DNA of 64,000 nt from Bacteroidota bacterium (GTDB taxonomy: Bacteria > Bacteroidota > Bacteroidia > Cytophagales > Cyclobacteriaceae), in assembly GCA_018266055.1 (NCBI GenBank), contig JAFDYT010000008.1:197217-261216 (forward strand), written 5' to 3'. This document shows positions 52,683 through 61,846 of the stretch, piece after piece; the first letter of the stretch is position 1, and each line of letters starts with the position of its first letter. The translations under genes and the position numbers were made by a program. The notes beneath the pieces were generated by a model, which ran no database searches, was not told the DNA's origin, and saw only the letters and a list, made by a program, of their open reading frames with translations.

Positions 52683-54902
52683 ATGAAAAGGATCATTCTA
52701 ACGTGTTTGTTGTTTTTAGTTACAAAGCGCGTAATATTTGCTCAAGTTGATAATGTTGGATCTGGCCGTGCTTTAAAATTTGACGGTAGCAGTGATTACG
52801 TTGTGTTAGGTGATGTTTATCATAATGTGAATTTTCCTTTTACAATTATGGCGTGGGTGAACCTTGACGCATCTAGCGGAGCTTCACCCGTTATGGCTAC
52901 AAATGATAATAATCCTGTGTATCGGGGATTCTGGTTTATCACTACTCCGACGGTACTGATGGTCGAATTTGGAGATGGCACCGGTGGCAATAACCCAATT
53001 TATCGACAAGGTAAAATTTCAACGGTACCTAACATTGCTAATCGATGGGTTCATGCTTGCGCTGTTGTCCAGTCACCTAGTTTAATCAACTTATACTTGA
53101 ATGGCATAGATGTAGGTGGTGGCCCAAGTGGTGGCTCTTCATTGTCAATGGCTTCAAGTTTTGCTGGAGACACTCCAAAAATTGGCTATTTCTTGTCTAA
53201 CGGAGTGCAATATCATTTCAAAGGGAGCATGGACGAAGTCCGCCTTTATAACCGCGCTTTGACTCAGGATGAGGTTCGTCTTGGAATGTGTAAAAAATTG
53301 ACTGGCAATGAGACAGGATTAATTGGCTATTGGTCTTTTGACGAAACCTCCGGCACCACAGTATTCGATAAATCTAAAAATGGATTTAACGGTACTTTGC
53401 AAGGGAATCCTCAACGGGTGTATTCGGGGGCACCCATTGGCGATGATAGCAAGTATGCCTACACTTTCAATTGGTCAGGTCAGTCGCTATCTTTTCAGGA
53501 CCAAAGTAACATTGTCAAAGCCTACAATGTTACAGGCAACCCGGAAGGCTTGCATCTGTATGAAATTAAATCCTTGCCGAGCCAATCCGGTAATCTGGAT
53601 CTAACCAAAACAAGCCCTCCCTATTTCGGTGCATTTATTGCCAGCCTTGATGCTGATAATAAATTTGACATTCGCTATGACTTTCAAAATACTGGGGCAT
53701 GTTCACTTGCCACACGAACTGACAATAGTGTTCCCTCCTGGTCTTCCTCGGGCAATCCTGCGGTTCAGGTTAGTCAACGAACCGAGTTGATAGGTTTGGG
53801 AGGTCAAAAAGTTAGTTTTGACCTGGGCAATGATCAGATACTTTGCAATAAATCCTCTCTGACACTCACCACCGGTTTGACTGATCCCTCTCTGGGTTTT
53901 CTATGGAGCACAGGAGCTACTTCTTCCTCTATCAACGTCTCAAGTTCGGGAAAGTACAAAGTTTCTGTTTCGACAAATTGCGGTATCGTAAGGGACAGTG
54001 TCACGCTGATGTTTATAAGTTCGCCTTCCAAGTTTTCGCTTGGGCCAGACCAGCAGCTTTGCAAATCACAGACAGTTTCGTTGTATCCTAAAATCGATAC
54101 TGCGAACTATAGTTTTTTGTGGCAGGATGGGACGAAATACGCAAAGTATCAAATTAAGGCGGCTGGTAGTTATTGGGTCACTGTCAAGAATTATTGCGGC
54201 CAGCAATCAGACACTATAAATTTTGCTATGTACCCAATTCCTAAGCTTGGAAACGATACGATTATTTGTAACCAATCCGCTTATACCATTCAAAATAAAA
54301 CGAGCGGAAAAATTGTATGGAGCACAGGTGATACAACCCAATTAATTAACGTGAACAAATCTGGTGTCTATTGGGTACAAAGCAGATCTTGCCCTCAATA
54401 TAAAGACACCATCGCGTTGGCTTTTGTAAGTTCACCCAAACCTATTGATTTGGGCGTCGATCGACGTGTTTGCCAGTTTGTACCGTTCGTAGTAAAGCCG
54501 GTGAATGATTCGACGCAGTACTCATTCAAATGGCAAGATGGCTCAGCAAATGCCTCTTATCGAATTCATGATTTTGGGACCTATTGGGTAACGGTAAAGA
54601 ATTATTGCGGACAGGTTTCGGATACATTGCACCTGGTTAGAAATGATAAGTTAGATTTTTCGAAATTGCCCAATGTAATTACGCCCAATAACGACGGGAA
54701 AAATGAGGTGTATATGATTCCCGAATCATTTATTGGCGAACTCAACCTTGAAGTTTTTAACCGGTGGGGAGACAAGGTTTATCAATCGCACGGGTATTCC
54801 AATGATTGGAATGGTGAAGGCCTCGACTCCGGCGTTTATTATTTATTGATTACTGGTGCCTGTATTCAAAAGTTCCGAACACCGATTACCATTTTAAGGT
54901 AG
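52683..54902 (+). CDS. LamG and Ig-like repeat surface protein with T9SS type B sorting domain
   Basis: The product has 739 residues: signal peptide MKRIILTCLLFLVTKRVIFA, a LamG/concanavalin-like domain at about 25-215 (FTIMAWVNLDASSG, GSMDEVRLYNRALTQDEVR), then about four Ig-like units of ~85 residues with a C...G.Y.V.V...C pattern (GSYWVTVKNYCGQQSDTI and GTYWVTVKNYCGQVSDTL are near copies). The C-terminus (PNVITPNNDGKNE, VFNRWGDKVYQS, ITGACIQKFRTPITILR) is the CHU_C gliding-associated domain that routes proteins through the type IX system. Its last 9 bases overlap the ruvC gene end. Confidence 0.9.
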   Translation: MKRIILTCLLFLVTKRVIFAQVDNVGSGRALKFDGSSDYVVLGDVYHNVNFPFTIMAWVNLDASSGASPVMATNDNNPVYRGFWFITTPTVLMVEFGDGTGGNNPIYRQGKISTVPNIANRWVHACAVVQSPSLINLYLNGIDVGGGPSGGSSLSMASSFAGDTPKIGYFLSNGVQYHFKGSMDEVRLYNRALTQDEVRLGMCKKLTGNETGLIGYWSFDETSGTTVFDKSKNGFNGTLQGNPQRVYSGAPIGDDSKYAYTFNWSGQSLSFQDQSNIVKAYNVTGNPEGLHLYEIKSLPSQSGNLDLTKTSPPYFGAFIASLDADNKFDIRYDFQNTGACSLATRTDNSVPSWSSSGNPAVQVSQRTELIGLGGQKVSFDLGNDQILCNKSSLTLTTGLTDPSLGFLWSTGATSSSINVSSSGKYKVSVSTNCGIVRDSVTLMFISSPSKFSLGPDQQLCKSQTVSLYPKIDTANYSFLWQDGTKYAKYQIKAAGSYWVTVKNYCGQQSDTINFAMYPIPKLGNDTIICNQSAYTIQNKTSGKIVWSTGDTTQLINVNKSGVYWVQSRSCPQYKDTIALAFVSSPKPIDLGVDRRVCQFVPFVVKPVNDSTQYSFKWQDGSANASYRIHDFGTYWVTVKNYCGQVSDTLHLVRNDKLDFSKLPNVITPNNDGKNEVYMIPESFIGELNLEVFNRWGDKVYQSHGYSNDWNGEGLDSGVYYLLITGACIQKFRTPITILR

Positions 54903-55475
54903 CACCGTCTTCTTCACTCTTTCCGGATTGTCTTTTAAAAAACTACTCCACGACGAAGCCTTTATCTTTAAAGCACCGTTTTGATAGTGATGGCAAACTG
55001 CTACTGCCAGCGCGTCTGTGGCGTCAAGAAGTTTGGGTTGCTCTTTGATCGAAAAAATCTGCATCAACATCCGCGCTACCTGTTCTTTGCTGGCGTTTCC
55101 ATTGCCTGTCACCGATTGCTTTACTTTTTTAGGAGCGTATTCTGTGATGGGGATTTCTCGATACAATGCCGCCGACATGGCCACGCCCTGAGCTCGTCCT
55201 AACTTTAACATAGACTGTACATTCTTTCCGAAGAACGGAGCCTCCAGAGCTACTTCGTCGGGTTTGTATTCATCTACAAGGGCCAGCACTCGTTCGAAAA
55301 TTTTCTTTAGCTTCAGTGCATGGTCGCCATACTTGCCCATGTTGATTACTCCATATTGAATCATCAACATACGGCTACCCTGAATGGCCAAAATCCCATA
55401 GCCCATCACATTTGTACCTGGATCAAGCCCCAGAATTATCTTTTCCTTCACCGGTTTTTTCTCAACTTTGCCCAC
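54894..55475 (-). CDS. ruvC: Crossover junction endodeoxyribonuclease RuvC
   Basis: The product has 193 residues. ILGLDPGTNVMGYGI holds the first catalytic aspartate, VALEAPFFGKN the glutamate, and DATDALAVAVCHHY the last acids. It resolves Holliday junctions with RuvAB. It converges on the T9SS cargo gene and diverges from the GT2 gene, with 26 bases between the starts. Confidence 0.96.
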   Translation of the reverse strand: MGKVEKKPVKEKIILGLDPGTNVMGYGILAIQGSRMLMIQYGVINMGKYGDHALKLKKIFERVLALVDEYKPDEVALEAPFFGKNVQSMLKLGRAQGVAMSAALYREIPITEYAPKKVKQSVTGNGNASKEQVARMLMQIFSIKEQPKLLDATDALAVAVCHHYQNGALKIKASSWSSFLKDNPERVKKTVLP

Positions 55476-55501
55476 GGCTCAAACATACGCATTAACCTTC
55501 A

Positions 55502-56602
55502 ATGACGCTTTATTTTATCCTGGTCTTTGGATCTTATTTCGTGCTGCTGCTGGCCTTGACGGTGGGGTGGAAGCGAAGCCTTTCCCAAACCATTCCGGTC
55601 GTTGGAACCGATGAATTCATCTCCGTGATAATTGCCATGCGCAATGAGGAAAGTAACTTAAGAAACCTTCAGGCCCACATTGCTAAGCTTGATTATCCAG
55701 CGGATAAGTTTGAGGTAATACTTGTAAACGATCATTCTACCGATGACTCCGCCAGCCTGGCTCAGACGTTGACACAACACCTAGTTAATGTAAGGGTTGT
55801 TTCTTTACCCGATGGCATCGCTGGGAAAAAAGCTGCGCTAACACACGGCATTGGTTTGGCTAGAGGCAAAATAATAGCCACCACTGACACCGACTGTACC
55901 TTACCCGTCAGTTGGTTACGAAGCATTAATTCAGTTTTTGCAAAACCAGAAACTCAAATGGCGATAGGCCTTGTAGCGATAACAGGTGAATCCTTTTTCG
56001 CACACTGGCAGTCGATGGAATTTGCCAGTGTCATTGGCACCGGAGCGGCCACCCTGGGCCTTGGCGTTCCAACCATGTGCAATGGAGCCAATCTTTCCTT
56101 TCGCAAAGAAGCTTTTGAATTGGTAAACGGGTATGAAGGCAACGACGCCATCGCTTCCGGAGACGATGAATTTTTGATGCGCAAGATCGTCGCACGGTTC
56201 CCGCGCCCTCTGGCAATTATAAACAACCAGGACTCTGTAGTTGCTACTCAGGCGCAACCTTCGCCCACCGATTTCATTCATCAGCGACTACGGTGGGCTG
56301 GCAAATGGAAGTATAATTCTTCCTTTTTTTCCAGAGCGTTGGCTGTTTATATCTTTCTGATTCAAGTTTCCTTTATTTCGCTTTGGTTTTACTGGACCAA
56401 TTTGTTTGTGACAGGCATCCTCATAAGTATCAAGGTCTTGGCCGACTTGCTTTTTCTTTTACCCGTCTTCCGATTTTTTAAAATCAGATTTCGAATTACA
56501 ACTTTCGTAGCATTACAATTTTTATATCCATTTTACGTTGTGATCATCGCACTATTTTCCCAATGGAAAAGTAGTCGTTGGAAGGGGCGTTCGATCGAAT
56601 AA
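55502..56602 (+). CDS. Membrane-bound family 2 glycosyltransferase
   Basis: The product has 366 residues. An N-terminal helix precedes the GT-A domain (EFISVIIAMRNEESNLRNLQ, VILVNDHSTDDSA, TTDTDCTLPVSWL, SGDDEFLMRKI, then QRLRWAGKWKYN as a Q(Q/R)xRW-type motif), followed by three to four C-terminal helices. This is the plan of processive or lipid-acceptor inner-membrane transferases. The substrate is not known. Confidence 0.88.
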   Translation: MTLYFILVFGSYFVLLLALTVGWKRSLSQTIPVVGTDEFISVIIAMRNEESNLRNLQAHIAKLDYPADKFEVILVNDHSTDDSASLAQTLTQHLVNVRVVSLPDGIAGKKAALTHGIGLARGKIIATTDTDCTLPVSWLRSINSVFAKPETQMAIGLVAITGESFFAHWQSMEFASVIGTGAATLGLGVPTMCNGANLSFRKEAFELVNGYEGNDAIASGDDEFLMRKIVARFPRPLAIINNQDSVVATQAQPSPTDFIHQRLRWAGKWKYNSSFFSRALAVYIFLIQVSFISLWFYWTNLFVTGILISIKVLADLLFLLPVFRFFKIRFRITTFVALQFLYPFYVVIIALFSQWKSSRWKGRSIE

Positions 56603-56634
56603 GCAGGAACGATTTACTATTGTCTCTTTTTTGA

Positions 56635-56642
56635 TATTTTTG
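56635..56642 (+). promoter_or_regulatory. -7 element TATTTTTG directly before the SpoIIE phosphatase gene
   Basis: TATTTTTG fits TAnnTTTG and ends 4 bases before the ATG at 56647, suggesting a leaderless transcript. Confidence 0.45.
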
Positions 56643-56646
56643 ATAA

Positions 56647-57858
56647 ATGAAAATCGAAGGCGATATCGACTATAAAAAACAAATCGAACGCAAAGAACTG
56701 GAGTTGAGTGCGTTACTCGAAATCACGCAGGCTATCAACAGCAACTTGCCGGAGGACTCCCTATACAAGATTTTCAATTTTACGCTCCGTTCCAATCTTC
56801 ACATTAAGAAGCTCGCTCTTTTTGTTTTTGATAAAGTGTGGTCATGTAAAGTAAGTTTCGGTACAGTAAACAACTACCAGAAGACCAAGCTTGATGATCG
56901 CGTGAAAATGGTGAAGAACATTCACCGCATGACGGAGTTTGAGAATTGCGATTTCGAAGAATTTGATCTCGTCATTCCTGTAGCACACAAATCAGATACC
57001 CTCGCGCTTGTGTTCGTCGGTGGATTTGAAAATGGAAATGAAGATAACTTAAGGTTTATTCAGGCGCTCAGCAATATTATTGTGGTTGCCATCGAAAACA
57101 AAAAGTTGGCGCGTCAGCAGTTGGAGCAAGAAGCATTTCGTAAGGAATTGGAAATTGCCAGCGACGTACAGCGGTTTTTGTTCCCGGATAAATTACCCAA
57201 CACGGATAGGTTGAAAGTGGAGGCAAGCTATCTCCCACACGACCGCGTTGGCGGTGATTATTATGACTTCATTCCCATCAACGCCAATCAGTTTTTGATT
57301 TGCGTGGCGGACGTAAGTGGCAAAGGAATTCCCGCCGCGTTGATGATGAGTAATTTTCAAGCTTCCCTTCACACGTTGTTGCGTCAAACACCTAATCTTA
57401 CGGAGATTATCGAAGCGCTGAACTATCAGGTGCTTGACAGCGCCAAAGGAGAAAAATTTATCACCTTCTTTGGCGCGATTTACGATTTGAAACTGAAGAC
57501 GATGGTGTATGTAAATGCCGGCCACAACCCTCCGGTACTTTGTGATCATACCGGCATGCGCTTGCTTGAGGACGGCTGTACCGTGCTTGGCGCGATGCAC
57601 CCACTTCCGTTTATTAATGAGGGATTTGTCACCGACCTTGAGAGTTTCACGCTGTTTGCCTACACCGATGGTCTTACCGAAACGGCCAATGAATCCAATC
57701 AGGAGTTTGGCCTTCAGTCGTTGATGGATTATCTGAAAGACAATTCTCATAAAGATCTTCAAACTATTCACAACGATATCATAATCAACCTGGACGGATT
57801 CAAAGGTCGCAATGCCTATCGCGATGATATCACTTTGCTTTCCTGTCGCGTGCAATAG
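56647..57858 (+). CDS. GAF-like plus SpoIIE-type PP2C phosphatase (RsbU-like)
   Basis: The product has 403 residues. An N-terminal coiled/GAF-like sensor part (about 1-165) precedes a PPM phosphatase with ELEIASDVQRFLFPDKLP, RVGGDYYDFI, CVADVSGKGIPAALMMS, VNAGHNPPVL, FAYTDGLTETANE and DDITLLSCRV, which supply the metal-binding aspartates. RsbU-type enzymes dephosphorylate anti-anti-sigma factors; no such partner gene lies nearby. It is a single-gene unit with its own promoter. Confidence 0.9.
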   Translation: MKIEGDIDYKKQIERKELELSALLEITQAINSNLPEDSLYKIFNFTLRSNLHIKKLALFVFDKVWSCKVSFGTVNNYQKTKLDDRVKMVKNIHRMTEFENCDFEEFDLVIPVAHKSDTLALVFVGGFENGNEDNLRFIQALSNIIVVAIENKKLARQQLEQEAFRKELEIASDVQRFLFPDKLPNTDRLKVEASYLPHDRVGGDYYDFIPINANQFLICVADVSGKGIPAALMMSNFQASLHTLLRQTPNLTEIIEALNYQVLDSAKGEKFITFFGAIYDLKLKTMVYVNAGHNPPVLCDHTGMRLLEDGCTVLGAMHPLPFINEGFVTDLESFTLFAYTDGLTETANESNQEFGLQSLMDYLKDNSHKDLQTIHNDIIINLDGFKGRNAYRDDITLLSCRVQ

Positions 57859-57880
57859 CCAAATTCAGAACTAAATCTCC

Positions 57881-57888
57881 TACCTTTG
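57881..57888 (+). promoter_or_regulatory. -7 element TACCTTTG before the polysaccharide deacetylase gene
   Basis: TACCTTTG matches the consensus and lies 19 bases before the TTG start at 57908. It supports a start at or near that TTG. Confidence 0.5.
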
Positions 57889-57907
57889 CCATCTGAACGG
57901 CAGAGCT

Positions 57908-58543
57908 TTGAATTTATTCCGAACTCCTTTCTTTCTTCCCAGATTTTATCCTTCGTTGCTGTGGCGTGTGCCGACGGATAAAAAAGAATTGTTCCTCACT
58001 TTCGATGATGGACCAGTGCCCGGCCCGACTGAATTTGTTGTCAACACGCTTCAATCGTATCAGGCTAAGGCAACCTTTTTTTGTATTGGTGACAACGTGC
58101 GAAAGCATCCAACAATTTTTGCGAAGGTATTGAATGGTGGTCATGCTGTTGGGAACCACACGTTCAACCATTTGAAGGGCTGGAGTACTTCGCGTCAATC
58201 TTATCTTGAAAATATCCATGAATGCGAAGCGCAGTTTCAACAACATGGGATCTCATCAAGCAACCTTTTTCGTCCGCCGTATGGGCGCATTACCAGCAGT
58301 CAGATCAGGGCTTTGAAGCCTGGTTATAAAATTGTGATGTGGGATGTACTTACGTCGGATTATTCGAGGAGTCTTTCACCTGAGCACTGTCTTAAGGGAT
58401 CTATTGAAGCGACTCGGCCAGGATCGATTATTGTCTTTCACGATAGCCTGAAGGCAGAGCGTAACATGACATACGCGCTTCCGCGGCTGCTCGATTATTT
58501 TTCTAATCAGGGTTATGTCTTCCGGACTTTACGTGAAGCCTGA
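57908..58543 (+). CDS. NodB-domain polysaccharide deacetylase
   Basis: The product has 211 residues. Motifs are LTFDDGPVPGP, NHTFNHLKGW (metal histidines), FRPPYGRI, WDVLTSDYS and IVFHDSLK, complete for a NodB/PgdA-type enzyme that removes N-acetyl groups from GlcNAc polymers. The start is TTG; no ATG lies before the catalytic domain, and the N-terminus (LFRTPFFLPRFYPSLLWRV) looks like its relatives. The end overlaps the next gene. Confidence 0.88.
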   Translation: MNLFRTPFFLPRFYPSLLWRVPTDKKELFLTFDDGPVPGPTEFVVNTLQSYQAKATFFCIGDNVRKHPTIFAKVLNGGHAVGNHTFNHLKGWSTSRQSYLENIHECEAQFQQHGISSSNLFRPPYGRITSSQIRALKPGYKIVMWDVLTSDYSRSLSPEHCLKGSIEATRPGSIIVFHDSLKAERNMTYALPRLLDYFSNQGYVFRTLREA

Positions 58544-59624
58544 AGTGAAACTAGAAAGTGGCTCAGTAAAAAGAGTTTTAATAACACCTCTTGACTGGGG
58601 ACTTGGCCACGCCACGAGATGTATTCCGATTATTAAATCATTGTTGCAACGCGGATGCGCAGTACAAATCGCCACGAGCGGAAGGGCTCTTGCTTTACTT
58701 AAACAGGAATTCCCCACGCTACCATTTCACGAACTTGTTTCCTATGAAGTTCATTATCCTGAATCCTTTCCGTTGAGTTGGAGTCTTTTTTTTCAAATAC
58801 CAAAATTTCGTCGTCGAATAAAGGCAGAACATGAGCAGGTGCAGCGCATCATCAAGGAAAATGGAATTGATGTGATTATTTCTGACAACCGTTACGGGTG
58901 CTGGTCTGCTTTGGTAGAGTCTGTGTTCATTACTCATCAGATACATATTCTTTTGCCCCAAAAACTGAGATGGGCAGGTGGGCTGCTTAATTGGTTTAAC
59001 CGAAGGGCTATCAAAAAATTTGACCGCTGTTGGGTGCCAGACACATTGAGTAACCGGCTGACTGGCAAACTTAGTGGGGCCAACGGACTGAATGTGCAAT
59101 ACATCGGAATGCTTTCGCGCTTTCAGAGAGGTACCTCTATCGAGAAAAAGTATGATATTCTTGTTTTGCTTTCCGGGCCCGAACCACAACGATCGGTGAT
59201 GGAGCGCGCTATAATGAGGCAATTGAAAAATTATCCCGGAAGTGTAATGATGGTGCGAGGACTTCCTGGAGATCCACAAGTTGTGCTGGATCTTCCAGCC
59301 AATATTTCTTGCCGGAACCATTTAAGCACTAATGAATTAAATGCGGCGATAGAAGCTTCGTCGTTGGTAATAGCGCGGTCCGGATACAGCACAATAATGG
59401 ATTTGTCGAGGGTAGGAGCAAAGGCGATCCTAATTCCAACGACCGGTCAAACTGAACAGGAATACCTGGCCGAGCAGCTCATGGAACGGAAGATTGCCTA
59501 TTGTACCACTTTAGATAATTTTGATTTGCGAGCAGTCATCAGCATGTCGGAAGGATATATAGGTTTGGCCGTGAATTGGAATGATTTGTTGCTGGAGGAG
59601 GCTATCAATGAAATTATAAAATGA
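58515..59624 (+). CDS. MurG-like glycosyltransferase (GT28-type)
   Basis: The product has 369 residues. The first conserved part is KRVLITPLDWGLGHATRCIP, as in MurG-like GT-B enzymes, and the donor site includes ILVLLSGPEPQRSVMER and VIARSGYSTIMDLSRVGAKA. The ATG at 58515 overlaps the deacetylase gene by 29 bases; a GTG at 58545, just after that stop, would fit the conserved region as well. The substrate is unknown. It is coupled to dgkA by a 4-base overlap. Confidence 0.83.
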   Translation: MSSGLYVKPEVKLESGSVKRVLITPLDWGLGHATRCIPIIKSLLQRGCAVQIATSGRALALLKQEFPTLPFHELVSYEVHYPESFPLSWSLFFQIPKFRRRIKAEHEQVQRIIKENGIDVIISDNRYGCWSALVESVFITHQIHILLPQKLRWAGGLLNWFNRRAIKKFDRCWVPDTLSNRLTGKLSGANGLNVQYIGMLSRFQRGTSIEKKYDILVLLSGPEPQRSVMERAIMRQLKNYPGSVMMVRGLPGDPQVVLDLPANISCRNHLSTNELNAAIEASSLVIARSGYSTIMDLSRVGAKAILIPTTGQTEQEYLAEQLMERKIAYCTTLDNFDLRAVISMSEGYIGLAVNWNDLLLEEAINEIIK

Positions 59625-59965
59625 AATTGCTACGAAGTTTCGGGTATGCTATGAAGGGCTTCATCGTCGCTGTACGAGAGGAACTTAACCTTAAGATTCA
59701 TCTCATGGCGGCCATGGTGGTAGTTGGTCTTGGCTTCTATTACAGGATTTCTTCGGGCGAATGGTTGGCGCTTCTCGCGATGATCGGTCTAGTTATAAGC
59801 CTTGAACTTATCAATACTGCGGTGGAGAACCTAACTGACCTCGTAACAAAATCGCAGCACCCCTTGGCCGGCAAAGTCAAAGATATTTCTGCCGCGGCGG
59901 TGTTGGTGGCTTCGGTGGCATCAGTCATCGTGGGAATTATCATCTTTGCAAAATATATTTTTTGA
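59621..59965 (+). CDS. dgkA: Diacylglycerol kinase family membrane protein (DgkA type)
   Basis: The product has 114 residues and about three helices. The central GLVISLELINTAVENLTDLV with the catalytic glutamate and ExNTAVE-like motif is diagnostic of the DgkA/undecaprenol kinase family. It phosphorylates diacylglycerol or undecaprenol in the inner membrane; in an operon with glycan enzymes the latter is possible. The gene overlaps its upstream neighbour by 4 bases. Confidence 0.92.
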   Translation: MKLLRSFGYAMKGFIVAVREELNLKIHLMAAMVVVGLGFYYRISSGEWLALLAMIGLVISLELINTAVENLTDLVTKSQHPLAGKVKDISAAAVLVASVASVIVGIIIFAKYIF

Positions 59966-59974
59966 GAACGGGTT

Positions 59975-60757
59975 ATGAATAATTTTTGGATAGACACACA
60001 CGCTCATATTTATGCCGACGAGTTTAAGGCTGACCTGGGTGAAGCGTTGGCGAGGGCAGAGGAAGCACGTGTGTTGAAGATTTATATGCCCAACATTGAC
60101 CACACCTCCATCGATGGAATGATGGAAATTGAAGCGAAGTCGCCTCAAAATCATATTTCGATGATGGGCCTTCATCCCTGTTCGGTAAATAAAGGGTTTG
60201 AAAAGGAATTGTATCTCGTAGAAGATTGGTTGAACAAGAGAAAATTTGCAGCGGTAGGAGAGATGGGCACCGATTTGTACTGGGATAAAACGTATTGGGC
60301 TGAGCAGCAAGAGGCGTTTAAAATTCAAGTTCAATGGGCCAAGAAATTGGGCTTGCCTTTAGTGATTCACTGCCGCGAGTCGATTGACGAAACGATTGAA
60401 TTGCTAAGACCTTTTGCTGACGGAAGGCTAACCGGAATTTTTCATTGTTTTTCTGGCTCAGTCGAGCAAGCAAAGAAAATCGCTGAAATGAATTTCTATC
60501 TCGGTATCGGTGGTGTAGCGACCTTCAAAAATAGTGGTATGGACAAGGTAATTCCTGAGCTTGACCTGAACCGCATGGTACTTGAAACCGATAGCCCTTA
60601 TCTGGCGCCAGTGCCTCATCGCGGAAAGCGAAACGAACCTAATTATATTCCGCTAATCGCAAATAAAATCAGTGAATTGAAAAAAACATCTATGGAAGAA
60701 GTTCAAAAGATAACCACCGCCAACGCGTTGAAATTATTTGAGCCGGCTATGCGATAA
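59975..60757 (+). CDS. TatD-family metal-dependent hydrolase
   Basis: The product has 260 residues: WIDTHAHIYADEF at the N-terminus (HxH), MGLHPCSV, VGEMGTDLYWDK, VIHCRESID, FHCFSGS and VLETDSPYLAP. These are the conserved metal-binding and catalytic positions of TatD-type deoxyribonucleases. It lies 9 bases after dgkA and shortly before the asparaginase gene, so the run from 57908 to 61846 may be one operon. Confidence 0.93.
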   Translation: MNNFWIDTHAHIYADEFKADLGEALARAEEARVLKIYMPNIDHTSIDGMMEIEAKSPQNHISMMGLHPCSVNKGFEKELYLVEDWLNKRKFAAVGEMGTDLYWDKTYWAEQQEAFKIQVQWAKKLGLPLVIHCRESIDETIELLRPFADGRLTGIFHCFSGSVEQAKKIAEMNFYLGIGGVATFKNSGMDKVIPELDLNRMVLETDSPYLAPVPHRGKRNEPNYIPLIANKISELKKTSMEEVQKITTANALKLFEPAMR

Positions 60758-60781
60758 GTTTATAATTTTTAACTTTCTGCG

Positions 60782-61846
60782 ATGAATTACAAGCAAGTTC
60801 AAATCAATACCGCAACCCCTGAAAAGGCTCGGTCAAGGGTGATGATCATTTATACCGGCGGAACGTTTGGTATGGCGCATGATGCCAGTGGCGTACTTGT
60901 GCCGTTTGACTTTGCGTTGATTCTGCAGCATTTGCCTACGCTGCGAAATCTTTACCTTGAGCTTACGGTCATCTCCTTTATCAATCCGATTGATTCGTCG
61001 AACGTGCAGCCCGAGCACTGGCAAACAATTGCAAAGATTATTTACGAAAACTATGCAGAGCACGATGGCTTCGTAGTGCTTCACGGCACCGACACCATGG
61101 CGTTTACTGCGTCTGCACTGAGTTTCATGCTGCAAGGTCTGACTAAGCCAGTGATCATCACAGGGGCACAGCTGCCTATTAGCGAGCCGCGCTCCGACGC
61201 TCGGGAAAACCTGATTACTTCCCTGGAAATTGCAGCTGCACGGATAGACGGTAAAGCCGTTGTTCCCGAAGTGTGTATTTATTTTGGCGATGAACTTCTT
61301 CGTGGCAATCGAAGCAAAAAGACAGAGAGCATGCACTTTGATGCTTTTCAGTCTGAAAACTATCCACCCTTAGCGAAGGCTGGCGTGAAAATAGAATACA
61401 ATGAGAGTGCAATTCATCAGCCATCGGGCCACGAGCAGTTGCAGTTTCTTCAGCGACTTGACACGTCTATCTCAATTCTGAAATTATTTCCCGGTATCAC
61501 CAGGTCAACAGTAGAAGCAATTACTAACTCGGCCGGACTGAAGGCGATTGTGCTGGAAACTTATGGTTCGGGTAATGCTCCAACCACTGCATGGTTTATC
61601 GATTTATTAAAAGGAGCAATCCACCGCGGCATTATTGTGTTAAACATCTCACAATGTCCAGGCGGTATGGTGGTGCAAGGCCGCTATGAAACGAGTAAAG
61701 TGCTTCAGGAAATTGGTGTGATTAGCGGCGGCGACATGACTACCGAGGCGGCCCTAACCAAGCTAATGGTGCTGATAGGCGAATATGGCCTTGCGGAAAC
61801 CAAAATAAAAATCGGTAAGTCTATTGTAGGAGAGCTGACGGACTAG
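60782..61846 (+). CDS. ansA: Type I (cytoplasmic) asparaginase
   Basis: The product has 354 residues without a signal peptide. MIIYTGGTFGM holds the nucleophile (T28) and VLHGTDTMAFTASAL the second catalytic threonine and aspartate; ITGAQLPISEPRSDARENLI is typical of the AnsA branch. It hydrolyses L-asparagine to aspartate and ammonia. Its end overlaps that of the convergent nucleotidase gene by 4 bases. Confidence 0.94.
   Translation: MNYKQVQINTATPEKARSRVMIIYTGGTFGMAHDASGVLVPFDFALILQHLPTLRNLYLELTVISFINPIDSSNVQPEHWQTIAKIIYENYAEHDGFVVLHGTDTMAFTASALSFMLQGLTKPVIITGAQLPISEPRSDARENLITSLEIAAARIDGKAVVPEVCIYFGDELLRGNRSKKTESMHFDAFQSENYPPLAKAGVKIEYNESAIHQPSGHEQLQFLQRLDTSISILKLFPGITRSTVEAITNSAGLKAIVLETYGSGNAPTTAWFIDLLKGAIHRGIIVLNISQCPGGMVVQGRYETSKVLQEIGVISGGDMTTEAALTKLMVLIGEYGLAETKIKIGKSIVGELTD

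Noticed and set aside
57193-57855. 220-residue minus-strand open frame
   Set aside because: It is antisense to the PP2C phosphatase domain, which carries all expected metal motifs.
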